Positions 7,457 to 14,368 of a DNA stretch of 22,686 nucleotides are shown here, piece by piece. The DNA comes from Clostridium sp. CAG:567. Its GTDB lineage: Bacteria > Bacillota > Clostridia > TANB77 > CAG-508. A program made the translations under genes and the position numbers. The stretch is from positions 1,423 to 24,108 of the forward strand of contig FR902189.1 of the NCBI GenBank assembly GCA_000437855.1. The letters run 5' to 3'. Below the pieces are notes generated by a model that saw only the letters and a list, made by a program, of their open reading frames with translations, ran no database searches and had not been told where the DNA came from. Positions within the stretch are counted from its first letter, which is position 1, and each line of letters starts with the position of its first letter.

Positions 7457-7581
7457 AATTAGAAATTTTAAGCTTCGTCTAACGTTGTTAACCTTGCAAA
7501 AAATTTCATCAACATACAGTATGTATAGTTTCAGAAATTTTTGCTCGGTTGCCTAGTTATACTCGCTTTAAATCCCTAATT
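7457..7581 (+). repeat. Structured intergenic element, copy C
   Basis: Hairpin between rplF and rplR. The outer arms are 7457-7473 (AATTAGAAATTTTAAGC) and 7565-7581 (GCTTTAAATCCCTAATT), pairing at 14 of 17 positions. The left box TTCGTCTAACGTTGTTAACC and right box GGTTGCCTAGTTATACT match copy A. The inner stem is GCAAAAAATTTC with GAAATTTTTGC, and CATAC-A-GTATG sits at the tip, a stronger inner palindrome than in A and B. Confidence 0.86.
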
Positions 7582-7657
7582 AATTAGGCTGAAACCCAAA
7601 AAGTATTAAATATTCTTAATATTATTAACGCTGTTACGTTAATAGAAAGGAGAAAAA

Positions 7658-8017
7658 ATGATTAAGAAAATAGATAGAAAAGCTGAAAGAGAAAGAAGAC
7701 ATGCAAGAGTACGTAATAAAGTTTCTGGAACAGCAGATCGTCCAAGATTATGTGTATTTAGAAGCAATAGCAATCTTTATGCACAAATAATTGATGATGT
7801 TGCAGGAAATACTCTAGTTCAAGCTTCTACTCTTGATAAAGAAGTTAAAACAAAACTTTCAAATAAAGAAGCTGCTAAAGAAGTAGGAAGCTTAGTTGCA
7901 AAAAGAGCTTTAGAGAAAAACATTAAAGAAGTTGTTTTTGATAGAGGCGGTTATATTTATCATGGTGTTATAAAAGAATTAGCAGAAGCAGCCAGAGAAG
8001 GCGGATTAACATTTTAA
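7658..8017 (+). CDS. rplR: 50S ribosomal protein L18
   Basis: 119 residues. The arginine-rich N terminus (KAERERRHARVRNKVSGTADRP) and the C-terminal VVFDRGGYIYHGVIKELAEAAREGGLTF block identify L18, which binds 5S rRNA with L5. AAAGGAG lies upstream of the ATG. The 76 nt after copy C contain a 14-bp palindrome (CCTAATTAATTAGG) and an ATTAACG...CGTTAAT hairpin just before the ribosome binding site. Confidence 0.97.
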   Translation: MIKKIDRKAERERRHARVRNKVSGTADRPRLCVFRSNSNLYAQIIDDVAGNTLVQASTLDKEVKTKLSNKEAAKEVGSLVAKRALEKNIKEVVFDRGGYIYHGVIKELAEAAREGGLTF

Positions 8018-8035
8018 AAAAGGAGGGAAATTAAA

Positions 8036-8527
8036 GTGCAATCAGAAAATACATCAGAATTAAAAGAAAAAGTTGTTGCAATCAACAGAGTAGCAAAAGT
8101 TGTTAAAGGTGGTAGAACTTTTAGATTTAGTGCTGTAGTTGTTGTAGGAGACGGAAATGGTCATATTGGTGTAGGAAATGGAAAAGCTTCTGAAGTTCCA
8201 GATGCTATAAAAAAAGCTATTGAAGAAGCTAAAAAGAACTTAGTAGAAGTTCCAGTTGTTGGAACAACAATTCCTCATGAATATGTAGGTAAATTTGGAA
8301 GCGCTAGTGTTATATTAAAACCAGCTGCAGAAGGTACTGGAGTTATCGCTGGCGGTAGTGTAAGACCAGTATTAGAGCTTGCAGGTTATAAAGACATTAG
8401 AACTAAAGTTGTTGGAACAAACAACCCAAGAAATGTTGTTTATGCTACAATCGAAGGATTAAAGAGCATGAAAACAGCAGAACAAATTGCTAAAAAAAGA
8501 GGAAAAACAGTAGCTGAAATATTATAA
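8036..8527 (+). CDS. rpsE: 30S ribosomal protein S5
   Basis: 163 residues from a GTG start with AAAGGAGGG upstream. The double-stranded RNA-binding-like N-terminal domain (VVAINRVAKVVKGGRTFRFS ... DGNGHIGVGNGKASEVPDAI) and the C-terminal GTNNPRNVVYATIEGLKSM are clear. S5 is important for decoding fidelity and mRNA entry. The next gene is rplO, 49 nt downstream. The expected rpmD is absent there. Confidence 0.98.
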   Translation: MQSENTSELKEKVVAINRVAKVVKGGRTFRFSAVVVVGDGNGHIGVGNGKASEVPDAIKKAIEEAKKNLVEVPVVGTTIPHEYVGKFGSASVILKPAAEGTGVIAGGSVRPVLELAGYKDIRTKVVGTNNPRNVVYATIEGLKSMKTAEQIAKKRGKTVAEIL

Positions 8528-8576
8528 AATATAACAGTAAATAAAATTGATAAAAAATAGGAGGTGTAATCGCAAA

Positions 8577-9014
8577 ATGAAATTAGACGAATTAAAACCA
8601 GCACAAAAAACAAAGAAAAGAACAGTAGTAGGTCGTGGAGTTGGTTCAGGTCTTGGAAAAACTTCTGGAAGAGGACATAAGGGACAAAAAGCAAGAAGTG
8701 GCGGCGGAGTTAGAAGAGGCTTTGAAGGTGGTCAAACTCCTTTATATAGAAGATTACCAAAAAGAGGATTCAACAATAGCGTTCATGCAAACGATTATGT
8801 AGAAGTAACACTTACAATGCTTAATAAATCAAGCAAAGAAGATGTTACAGCAGAAAGCTTAATTGAAGACGGAATTATTCGTAAATCAAAAGACGGAATT
8901 GTTATTCTTGCAACAGGTAAATTAGAGAAAAAAGTTAATGTTAAAGCTGTAAAATTCACTAAAGCTGCAAAAGAAAAAATTGAAGCTTTAGGAGGAAAGG
9001 CTGAGGTGATCTAA
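8577..9014 (+). CDS. rplO: 50S ribosomal protein L15
   Basis: 145 residues from the ATG at 8577, preceded by AGGAGGTG. An upstream in-frame extension from 8547 has no start support. The glycine- and arginine-rich N-terminal tail (VVGRGVGSGLGKTSGRGHKG ... RSGGGVRRGFEGGQTPLYRR) is the hallmark of L15, a late-assembling 23S rRNA-binding protein. Its TAA overlaps the secY ATG by one base. Confidence 0.97.
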   Translation: MKLDELKPAQKTKKRTVVGRGVGSGLGKTSGRGHKGQKARSGGGVRRGFEGGQTPLYRRLPKRGFNNSVHANDYVEVTLTMLNKSSKEDVTAESLIEDGIIRKSKDGIVILATGKLEKKVNVKAVKFTKAAKEKIEALGGKAEVI

Positions 9015-10339
9015 TGTTTAAAACTATTAAGAATGCATTTAAAACACCAGATGTTAGAAAAAGAATTTTATATACATTACTTTTAATAGTATTATTTAGA
9101 TTAGGATGTTTTATTACAGTACCTGGTGTAAACACAGTTACACTAAATGAAGCTATGTCTGGTGCAAGTAATGGTATAGCAGGATTAATAGACTTAATCT
9201 CAGGAGGAGCATTTTCTAGATTTTCTATTTTTGCTATGACTATTACTCCATACATTACTTCTTCAATAGTAATTCAACTATTAGGAATGGTAATTCCTTC
9301 ATTAGAAAAATTAATGAAGGAAGGTGGAGAAGAAGGAAGAAATAAAATAAATAGATATACTAAACTTTTAACAGTAGTGCTTGCACTAATTGAAGGTATA
9401 GGACTATTTTTAACATATAAATCTTATGGAATTTTCGTAGAAACAAACTTCTTAACAGGATTTTTAGTAGTTATTTCATTAATGGCAGGAACTTCACTTT
9501 TAATGTGGTTAGGAGATCAAATCACAAATAAAGGTATAGGAAATGGTATTTCTATGATTATATTTGTAGGTATTATTTCAGGATTGCCAAGTGCAGTAAC
9601 TATGATATGGAACTTAATATTTGGAACAAGATCATTTAGTACAGCAGGATTATTAACTTCTTTATGTATTATTGTTGGAGCAATTGTTTTAATTGCAGGA
9701 GTTGTATTTGTACAACAAGCAGAAAGAAGAATTCCTGTACAATATGCTAAAAAAGTAGTAGGAAGAAAAATGGTAGGAGCACAAAATACACATATTCCAC
9801 TTAAGCTAGCAATGGCGGGTGTTATGCCAATAATTTTTGCTTCATCATTTATGACATTCCCAGCTATGATTATTCAAATGTTTGTACCAAATATTGCAAA
9901 TGAAACTGGCTTTTGGTCAGCAATATATAAATTCTCAATTGCAACTTCAACATCAGCAGTTCCAGTTGGTTATACTATTGCAAATGCAATTGTTTATTTA
10001 TTATTAATTTTAGGATTTACATTTTTCTATACTTATGCAACATTCAACCCAGCAGAAGTTGCTAATAACATAAAGAAAAATGGTGGATTTATTCCTGGAA
10101 TTAGAGCTGGAAAACCAACAACTGATTATTTATCATCAGTATTATCTAAACTATTATGGTTTGGTGGACTATTCTTAGCTGTTATAGCAATTTTGCCTAT
10201 GCTTGTAAGATTTATACCAAATGTAAACTTAGCATTTGGTGGTACATCAATACTTATCGTTGTAGGTGTTGCACTTGAAATGGTACAACAATTAGAATCT
10301 TTATTGGTTATGAGACATTACAAAGGCTTTTTAGACTAA
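9014..10339 (+). CDS. secY: Preprotein translocase subunit SecY
   Basis: 441 residues with about ten hydrophobic segments. It forms the protein-conducting channel in the cytoplasmic membrane with SecE and SecG. Family features include the first segment after the DVRKRILYTLLLIVLFRLG start, the plug-region GGAFSRFSIFAMTITPYITS, the QQAERRIPVQYAKK loop and the C-terminal ALEMVQQLESLLVMRHYKGF. It starts at the TAATG overlap with rplO, with a GAGGTGAT site upstream. secG lies later in the same array (15899). Confidence 0.98.
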   Translation: MFKTIKNAFKTPDVRKRILYTLLLIVLFRLGCFITVPGVNTVTLNEAMSGASNGIAGLIDLISGGAFSRFSIFAMTITPYITSSIVIQLLGMVIPSLEKLMKEGGEEGRNKINRYTKLLTVVLALIEGIGLFLTYKSYGIFVETNFLTGFLVVISLMAGTSLLMWLGDQITNKGIGNGISMIIFVGIISGLPSAVTMIWNLIFGTRSFSTAGLLTSLCIIVGAIVLIAGVVFVQQAERRIPVQYAKKVVGRKMVGAQNTHIPLKLAMAGVMPIIFASSFMTFPAMIIQMFVPNIANETGFWSAIYKFSIATSTSAVPVGYTIANAIVYLLLILGFTFFYTYATFNPAEVANNIKKNGGFIPGIRAGKPTTDYLSSVLSKLLWFGGLFLAVIAILPMLVRFIPNVNLAFGGTSILIVVGVALEMVQQLESLLVMRHYKGFLD

Positions 10340-10462
10340 TTTCGAATTAAATACTCATCTTGCGTTGTCATGCATCATTTTAAATGAAATCAATGTGCAA
10401 AAAGCACACCTCATTCATTTAAAATTCGCATTCCTAGCAATCTAAGCATTTAATTCAAAATT
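10338..10462 (+). repeat. Structured intergenic element, copy E
   Basis: Hairpin between secY and adk. The outer arms are 10344-10363 (GAATTAAATACTCATCTTGC) and 10437-10456 (GCAATCTAAGCATTTAATTC), 16 of 20 paired, extending with one mismatch to 10338 and 10462. The inner stem ATTTTAAATGA (10377-10387) with TCATTTAAAAT (10415-10425) is a perfect 11-bp match. The tip is GTGC-AAAAA-GCAC (10395-10407). Inner and outer arm sequences are particular to this copy. The arm reaches into the secY stop codon. Confidence 0.87.
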
Positions 10463-10494
10463 ATAATCTTTCAAATATAGAAAAGAATAATAAA

Positions 10495-10555
10495 TAAGAT
10501 ATATCTTAAAAATTATGGCAGAAGGGACGGACAGGTGTAAAAACTGGTTCCGTCC
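10495..10555 (+). repeat. Palindrome and GGACGGA hairpin before adk
   Basis: A perfect 14-bp palindrome TAAGATATATCTTA is at 10495-10508. A GC-rich hairpin follows, in which GGACGGA (10525-10531) pairs with TCCGTCC (10549-10555) and CAG/CTG extends the stem around a 9-nt loop. There is no T run after it, so a simple intrinsic terminator is unlikely. Its GGGACGG string recalls the GGGGACGG of the large inverted repeat at 18206-18312. Confidence 0.6.
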
Positions 10556-10583
10556 GTAATGCGTGAAGGGAGAACTAAAAACT

Positions 10584-11249
10584 ATGTATATTATTATGTT
10601 AGGAGCTCCAGGAAGTGGAAAAGGAACAACTGCTAAAATTTTAGCTAAAAAAACAAACTTTCCTCATATTTCAACAGGAGATATATTTAGAGAGCAAATA
10701 AAAAAAGAAACTGAACTTGGAAAATTAGCCAATAGTTATATATCACAAGGAAAATTAGTACCAGACGAAGTAACAATTAATATTGTAAAAGATAGATTAA
10801 ACTGGGATGATACTAAAGATGGTGTTATATTAGATGGATTTCCAAGAACAATTGAACAAGCTAGAGCGTTAGATGAAATTTTAGAAGAAAAAGGAAAAAA
10901 AGTAGATGTAGTGCCAGAACTAGTTGTTCCAGATCAAGTAATTGTAGAAAGAATTTTAAATAGAGCAACATGTTCAAATAAAGAATGTGGAGCAATATAT
11001 AATACAAAATTCAAACCATCAAAAGTGGAAGGTATATGTGACATTTGTGGTTCAGCTCTTGTTACAAGAACTGATGACACAGAAGAAGCAATTAAAACTA
11101 GACTAGAAGTATATAGACAAAATTCAAAAGATTTAATTGATTATTATAAAGAAAAAGGAGTTTTAGTGAATATAACTCCAAATGATCCAACTGCAGATAA
11201 TGCATCAGAACAAGCAGTTGATATAATATTAGAAAAAGTTAATCAATAA
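10584..11249 (+). CDS. adk: Adenylate kinase (zinc-lid form)
   Basis: 221 residues from the ATG at 10584, with GGGAGA upstream. A GTG at 10563 in the same frame would give seven atypical residues. The enzyme interconverts ATP plus AMP with two ADP. Visible: P-loop GAPGSGKGT (residues 7-15), the NMP-binding STGDIFR, DGFPRT (84-89), and a long lid with four cysteines (C130, C135, C152, C155) that should bind structural zinc, as in Gram-positive adenylate kinases. It lies between secY and map as in most Firmicutes. Confidence 0.98.
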   Translation: MYIIMLGAPGSGKGTTAKILAKKTNFPHISTGDIFREQIKKETELGKLANSYISQGKLVPDEVTINIVKDRLNWDDTKDGVILDGFPRTIEQARALDEILEEKGKKVDVVPELVVPDQVIVERILNRATCSNKECGAIYNTKFKPSKVEGICDICGSALVTRTDDTEEAIKTRLEVYRQNSKDLIDYYKEKGVLVNITPNDPTADNASEQAVDIILEKVNQ

Positions 11250-11279
11250 GAATAAAAAATAAAAAGAGGGTAAGAAAAG

Positions 11280-12056
11280 TTGGTAACTATTAAATCACAA
11301 AAAGAAATTGAAAAAATGAAAGAAGCATGCAAACTTACCGCTTTAGTATATGATGAAATAGAAAAATATATAAAACCAGGAATATCAACAATGGATTTAG
11401 ATAACTTTGCAGAAAAAATTATTAGAAGTAATGGAGGAATTCCAGCACAAAAAGGATATCCTAGTGGTGAAAAGGGAGTTCCTGCATTTCCTGGAACATT
11501 ATGTATTTCTATAAATGATGAAATTATACATGGAATTCCATCAAAGAAAACTATTATTAAAGACGGAGATGTAGTTAGCGTAGATCTTGTAGTATATAAA
11601 AACGGATTTCATGGTGATGCGGCAAGAACATATATTGTCGGAAAGTCTTCACCAGAAAAACAAAAATTGGTAGATATTACAAAACAAGCATTTTTTGAAG
11701 GAATAAAATATGCTGTAAAAGGAAATCGAATTGGAGATATTTCACATGCCATTGGAGAGTTTGTAGAAAAAAATGGTTACAATGTTGTAAGAGAATTTCA
11801 AGGACATGGAATAGGAGAGGAAATGCATGAAGATCCAGGAATACCAAACTACGGAAAAGCAGGAAGAGGAATAAGACTGGAACCAGGTATGACTCTAGCA
11901 ATTGAACCGATGGTAATGATAGGAAAACCTAATATTTGTGTACTAGATGATGGATGGACTATTGTTACTGAAGATGGATCTTTGGCAGCACATTATGAAA
12001 ATACAATTTTAATAACAGAAAAAGAGCCAGAGATATTGACATTATTGAAAAAATAA
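11280..12056 (+). CDS. map: Methionine aminopeptidase, type I
   Basis: 258 residues from a TTG start with AGAGGG nine bases upstream. It removes the initiator methionine from nascent proteins. All five metal ligands can be placed: D102, D113 (in GFHGDAARTY), H176 (FQGHGIGEEMHE), E209 (AIEPMVMIG) and E240 (HYENTI). Catalytic H84 is in HGIPS. The spacing matches the E. coli enzyme with a constant offset of five. There is no N-terminal zinc-finger extension. Confidence 0.97.
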   Translation: MVTIKSQKEIEKMKEACKLTALVYDEIEKYIKPGISTMDLDNFAEKIIRSNGGIPAQKGYPSGEKGVPAFPGTLCISINDEIIHGIPSKKTIIKDGDVVSVDLVVYKNGFHGDAARTYIVGKSSPEKQKLVDITKQAFFEGIKYAVKGNRIGDISHAIGEFVEKNGYNVVREFQGHGIGEEMHEDPGIPNYGKAGRGIRLEPGMTLAIEPMVMIGKPNICVLDDGWTIVTEDGSLAAHYENTILITEKEPEILTLLKK

Positions 12057-12149
12057 GATATACTATATAAGATATTGTACGTATGTATAAATGGAAAAAA
12101 TATCTAAATTTATTTAGAAAAGTTTTTCGAGTAAATAATGGAGGAAAAT

Positions 12150-12368
12150 ATGTCAAAAGAGGATGTTATAGAAGTTGAAGGTACTGTTGTAGAAGCATTA
12201 CCAAATACTAATTTTAAAGTTGAACTAGAAAATGGACATCAAATCTTAGCTCATATTTCTGGAAAATTAAGAATGAATTATATCAAAATTCTTCCAGGAG
12301 ATAAAGTAAAAGTTGAATTATCGCCTTATGATCTTAGTAAGGGTCGTATTACATGGCGTGCCAAGTAA
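12150..12368 (+). CDS. infA: Translation initiation factor IF-1
   Basis: 72 residues from the ATG at 12150, preceded by GGAGG. An ATG at 12138 in the same frame adds four residues but has no comparable site. The single OB fold is evident (MSKEDVIEVEGTVVEALPNT ... GHQILAHISGKLRMNYIKIL ... GRITWRAK). IF-1 occupies the A site of the 30S subunit during initiation. The 93-nt gap after map is AT-rich and holds only weak inverted repeats. Element copy F begins at the last base of the stop codon. Confidence 0.97.
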   Translation: MSKEDVIEVEGTVVEALPNTNFKVELENGHQILAHISGKLRMNYIKILPGDKVKVELSPYDLSKGRITWRAK

Positions 12369-12492
12369 ATTTTAAAAATAATCAGCATCTTGATTTGTTA
12401 AAGATTATTCAAAACGCGTTTACAACCAAGAGGTTGTGTACTTGCCTTTTGAACAATCTTTGCCTCGCAATATACTAATTCTTTTTAAAATT
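12368..12492 (+). repeat. Structured intergenic element, copy F
   Basis: Hairpin between infA and rpmJ. The left arm plus box (12368-12393) reads AATTTTAAAAATAATCAG then CATCTTGA. The right box plus arm (12467-12492) reads GCAATATACTAATTC then TTTTTAAAATT, and 21 of 26 positions pair. The inner stem 12400-12414 pairs with 12447-12461 at 14 of 15 positions, with an ACAACC/GGTTGT hairpin (12422-12437) at the tip. It shares the boxes with the family but has its own arms. Confidence 0.86.
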
Positions 12493-12528
12493 CAATATAA
12501 AACTAATCTAAGAAAGGAATGAACTAAA

Positions 12529-12642
12529 ATGAAAGTAAGACCATCAGTAAAACCTATGTGCGAAAAATGCAAAGTTATTAAAAGAAAAGGTGTTATCAGA
12601 GTAATCTGTGAAAACCCAAAACATAAACAAAGACAAGGTTAA
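12529..12642 (+). CDS. rpmJ: 50S ribosomal protein L36, zinc-binding type
   Basis: A short gene of 37 residues beginning MKVRPSVKPMCEKCKVIKRK and ending KHKQRQG. Zinc ligands C11, C14, C27 and H32 are all present, so this is the cysteine-containing form. L36 stabilises 23S rRNA near the factor-binding region. GAAAGGA lies upstream. Its position between infA and rpsM is canonical. Confidence 0.97.
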   Translation: MKVRPSVKPMCEKCKVIKRKGVIRVICENPKHKQRQG

Positions 12643-12856
12643 TTTATTATAATTATTGAATATAACACAAATTTTAGATAGCGGCTGAAAAGAAATTATA
12701 TTTTCTTTTTAATTCTAATTTGTGTTTATATATATGTCTAAAAGTATTATTGATTAGTATATAAATACTAATGCATTTCACCGATAATAACTTAAAGACA
12801 AAACAAATTACAAAAACAAAAATAGCAAAATAAAAAACTTATGGAGGTGCAAATAA
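12643..12856. other. Non-coding gap rpmJ-rpsM with hairpins
   Basis: 214 nt without a gene. AACACAAATT (12664-12673) pairs with AATTTGTGTT (12717-12726), with AAAAGAAA/TTTCTTTT nested inside. A second hairpin ATTAGTAT-ATAA-ATACTAAT lies at about 12755-12775. The two boxes of the structured element family are not present here. I see no confident promoter. The first hairpin could act as an attenuator or as an mRNA processing point ahead of the alpha-operon genes, but that is inference. Confidence 0.5.
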
Positions 12857-13222
12857 ATGGCTCGTTTAGCAGGAGTTGATTTACCTAGAGAAAAAAGAGT
12901 AGAAATTGGTCTAACATATATTTATGGTATTGGACTAGCAAGCGCTCAAAAAATTCTAGCAGAAGCAAAAGTTAATCCAGATATCAGAGTAAAAGACTTA
13001 ACAGATGACCAAGTACAAGCAATCAGAAAAGCAATGGATGGTTATAAAGTTGAAGGTGACTTACGTAGAGAAGTTGCATTAAACATTAAAAGACTAACTG
13101 AAATCGGATGTTATAGAGGTATGAGACATAGAAGAGGTCTTCCAGTTAGAGGACAAAGAACAAAAACTAATGCTCGTACAAGAAAAGGCCCTAGAAAATT
13201 AGTTAGCAAAAGCAAAAAATAA
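12857..13222 (+). CDS. rpsM: 30S ribosomal protein S13
   Basis: 121 residues, standard length. It starts MARLAGVDLPREKRVEIGLT and includes IYGIGLASAQKIL (helix-two-turns-helix region) and the basic C terminus RGLPVRGQRTKTNARTRKGP. S13 contacts tRNA and bridges to the 50S subunit with S19. GGAGGTG lies upstream of the ATG. It is the first gene of the rpsM-rpsK-rpsD-rpoA-rplQ group. Confidence 0.98.
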   Translation: MARLAGVDLPREKRVEIGLTYIYGIGLASAQKILAEAKVNPDIRVKDLTDDQVQAIRKAMDGYKVEGDLRREVALNIKRLTEIGCYRGMRHRRGLPVRGQRTKTNARTRKGPRKLVSKSKK

Positions 13223-13267
13223 TTTGCAGAAGTAAGAAAAGCCTAAATAAGGAGGGAATAATTAAAA

Positions 13268-13669
13268 ATGGCAACAAAAAATGTAACTAAAAAAACAGTA
13301 ACTAGAAGAAGAGATAGAAAAAATATCGAAAAAGGTATGGCTCATATCCACTCTAGTTTTAATAATACAATTGTTACAATTACAGATGTTCAAGGAAATG
13401 CAATTTCTTGGGCAAGTGCTGGTGAACTAGGATTTAAAGGTTCAAGAAAAAGCACACCATTTGCAGCAGGAGAAGCAGCTGAAACAGCAGCTAAAGCAGC
13501 AATGGAACACGGATTAAAATCAGTAGAAGTATTTGTAAAAGGACCAGGATCTGGTCGTGAAGCAGCAATTAGGTCATTACAATCAGCAGGATTAGAGATT
13601 AGCTCAATTAAAGATGTTACTCCAATTCCTCACAATGGTTGTAGACCACCAAAAAGACGTAGAGTATAA
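13268..13669 (+). CDS. rpsK: 30S ribosomal protein S11
   Basis: 133 residues. Family motifs GMAHIHSSFNNTIVTITDVQ, KGSRKSTPFAAGEAAETAAK and the C-terminal TPIPHNGCRPPKRRRV are clear. S11 lies on the 30S platform near the E site. There is a lysine- and threonine-rich N-terminal extension of about 20 residues. AAGGAGGG precedes the start. rpsD follows after 18 nt. Confidence 0.98.
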   Translation: MATKNVTKKTVTRRRDRKNIEKGMAHIHSSFNNTIVTITDVQGNAISWASAGELGFKGSRKSTPFAAGEAAETAAKAAMEHGLKSVEVFVKGPGSGREAAIRSLQSAGLEISSIKDVTPIPHNGCRPPKRRRV

Positions 13670-13687
13670 GGAAGGTGAAAAAATAAA

Positions 13688-14314
13688 ATGGCAAGATATA
13701 AAGATGAACAATGTCGTATTTGTCGTAGAGAAGGACAAAAATTGTTCTTAAAAGGATCAAGATGTTATACAGATAAATGTAGTATTTCTAGAAGAAATTA
13801 TGCACCAGGTCAAAATGGTCAAAAAAAGAAAAAATTATCTGAGTATGGTACTCAATTAAGAGAAAAACAAAAAACAAAATCATTCTATGGTGTAAGTGAA
13901 AAACAATTCAGAAAATACTTTGATATGGCAGCAGCTACTAAGGAAATCACTGGTGAAATGTTACTACAAATTCTAGAAAGTAGATTAGATAATATTATAT
14001 ATCGTTTAGGATATGGTAGTTCAAGAGCTCAAGCAAGAATGCTTGTAACTCATGGAGCATTTGAAGTAAATGGACAAAAAGTTGATATTCCATCTTACTT
14101 AGTAAAAGCAGGAGATGTTATTTCTGTAAGAGAAATAAGAAAAGATAATGGTTTTATTAAAGCAAATGTTGAAGCAAATGCAGCAAGACCAGTACCAGAA
14201 TGGTTACAAAAAGATGCAAAAAGTTTAAGTGGTAAAGTTGTTAGATTACCATCTAGAGAAGACATAGATCTTCCTGTTGAAGAACATTTAATAGTAGAGC
14301 TTTACTCTAAATAA
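13688..14314 (+). CDS. rpsD: 30S ribosomal protein S4, zinc-binding type
   Basis: 208 residues, normal length. The N terminus carries four cysteines (C9, C12, C26, C31) in the zinc-binding arrangement, followed by the SRRNYAPGQNGQKKKKLSEY segment. The S4 RNA-binding domain is at about residues 95-155 (LESRLDNIIYRLGYGSSRAQ, ARMLVTHGAFEVNG). S4 nucleates 16S rRNA folding and in many bacteria feeds back on alpha-operon translation. AAGGAAGGTG lies upstream. The gap to rpoA holds a small AATAGAAA/TTTCTATT hairpin (14330-14349). Confidence 0.98.
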   Translation: MARYKDEQCRICRREGQKLFLKGSRCYTDKCSISRRNYAPGQNGQKKKKLSEYGTQLREKQKTKSFYGVSEKQFRKYFDMAAATKEITGEMLLQILESRLDNIIYRLGYGSSRAQARMLVTHGAFEVNGQKVDIPSYLVKAGDVISVREIRKDNGFIKANVEANAARPVPEWLQKDAKSLSGKVVRLPSREDIDLPVEEHLIVELYSK

Positions 14315-14368
14315 TAATTTAATTGTAAAAATAGAAATGTTTTTCTATTATCTATTAGGAGGTAAAAA

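Noticed and set aside
7338..7556. A 72-residue + strand frame overlapping the end of rplF and element copy C
   Set aside because: It is out of frame with rplF, runs into the repeat and has no ribosome binding site.
1177..12492. CRISPR array as an explanation of the repeated strings
   Set aside because: The copies are kilobases apart, lie in separate gene gaps, differ in length and orientation and have no regular spacers.
1177..12492. Ordinary intrinsic terminators as an explanation of the elements
   Set aside because: They lie inside an operon whose genes must be co-expressed, lack GC-rich stems followed by T runs, and share conserved internal-loop boxes that terminators do not need.
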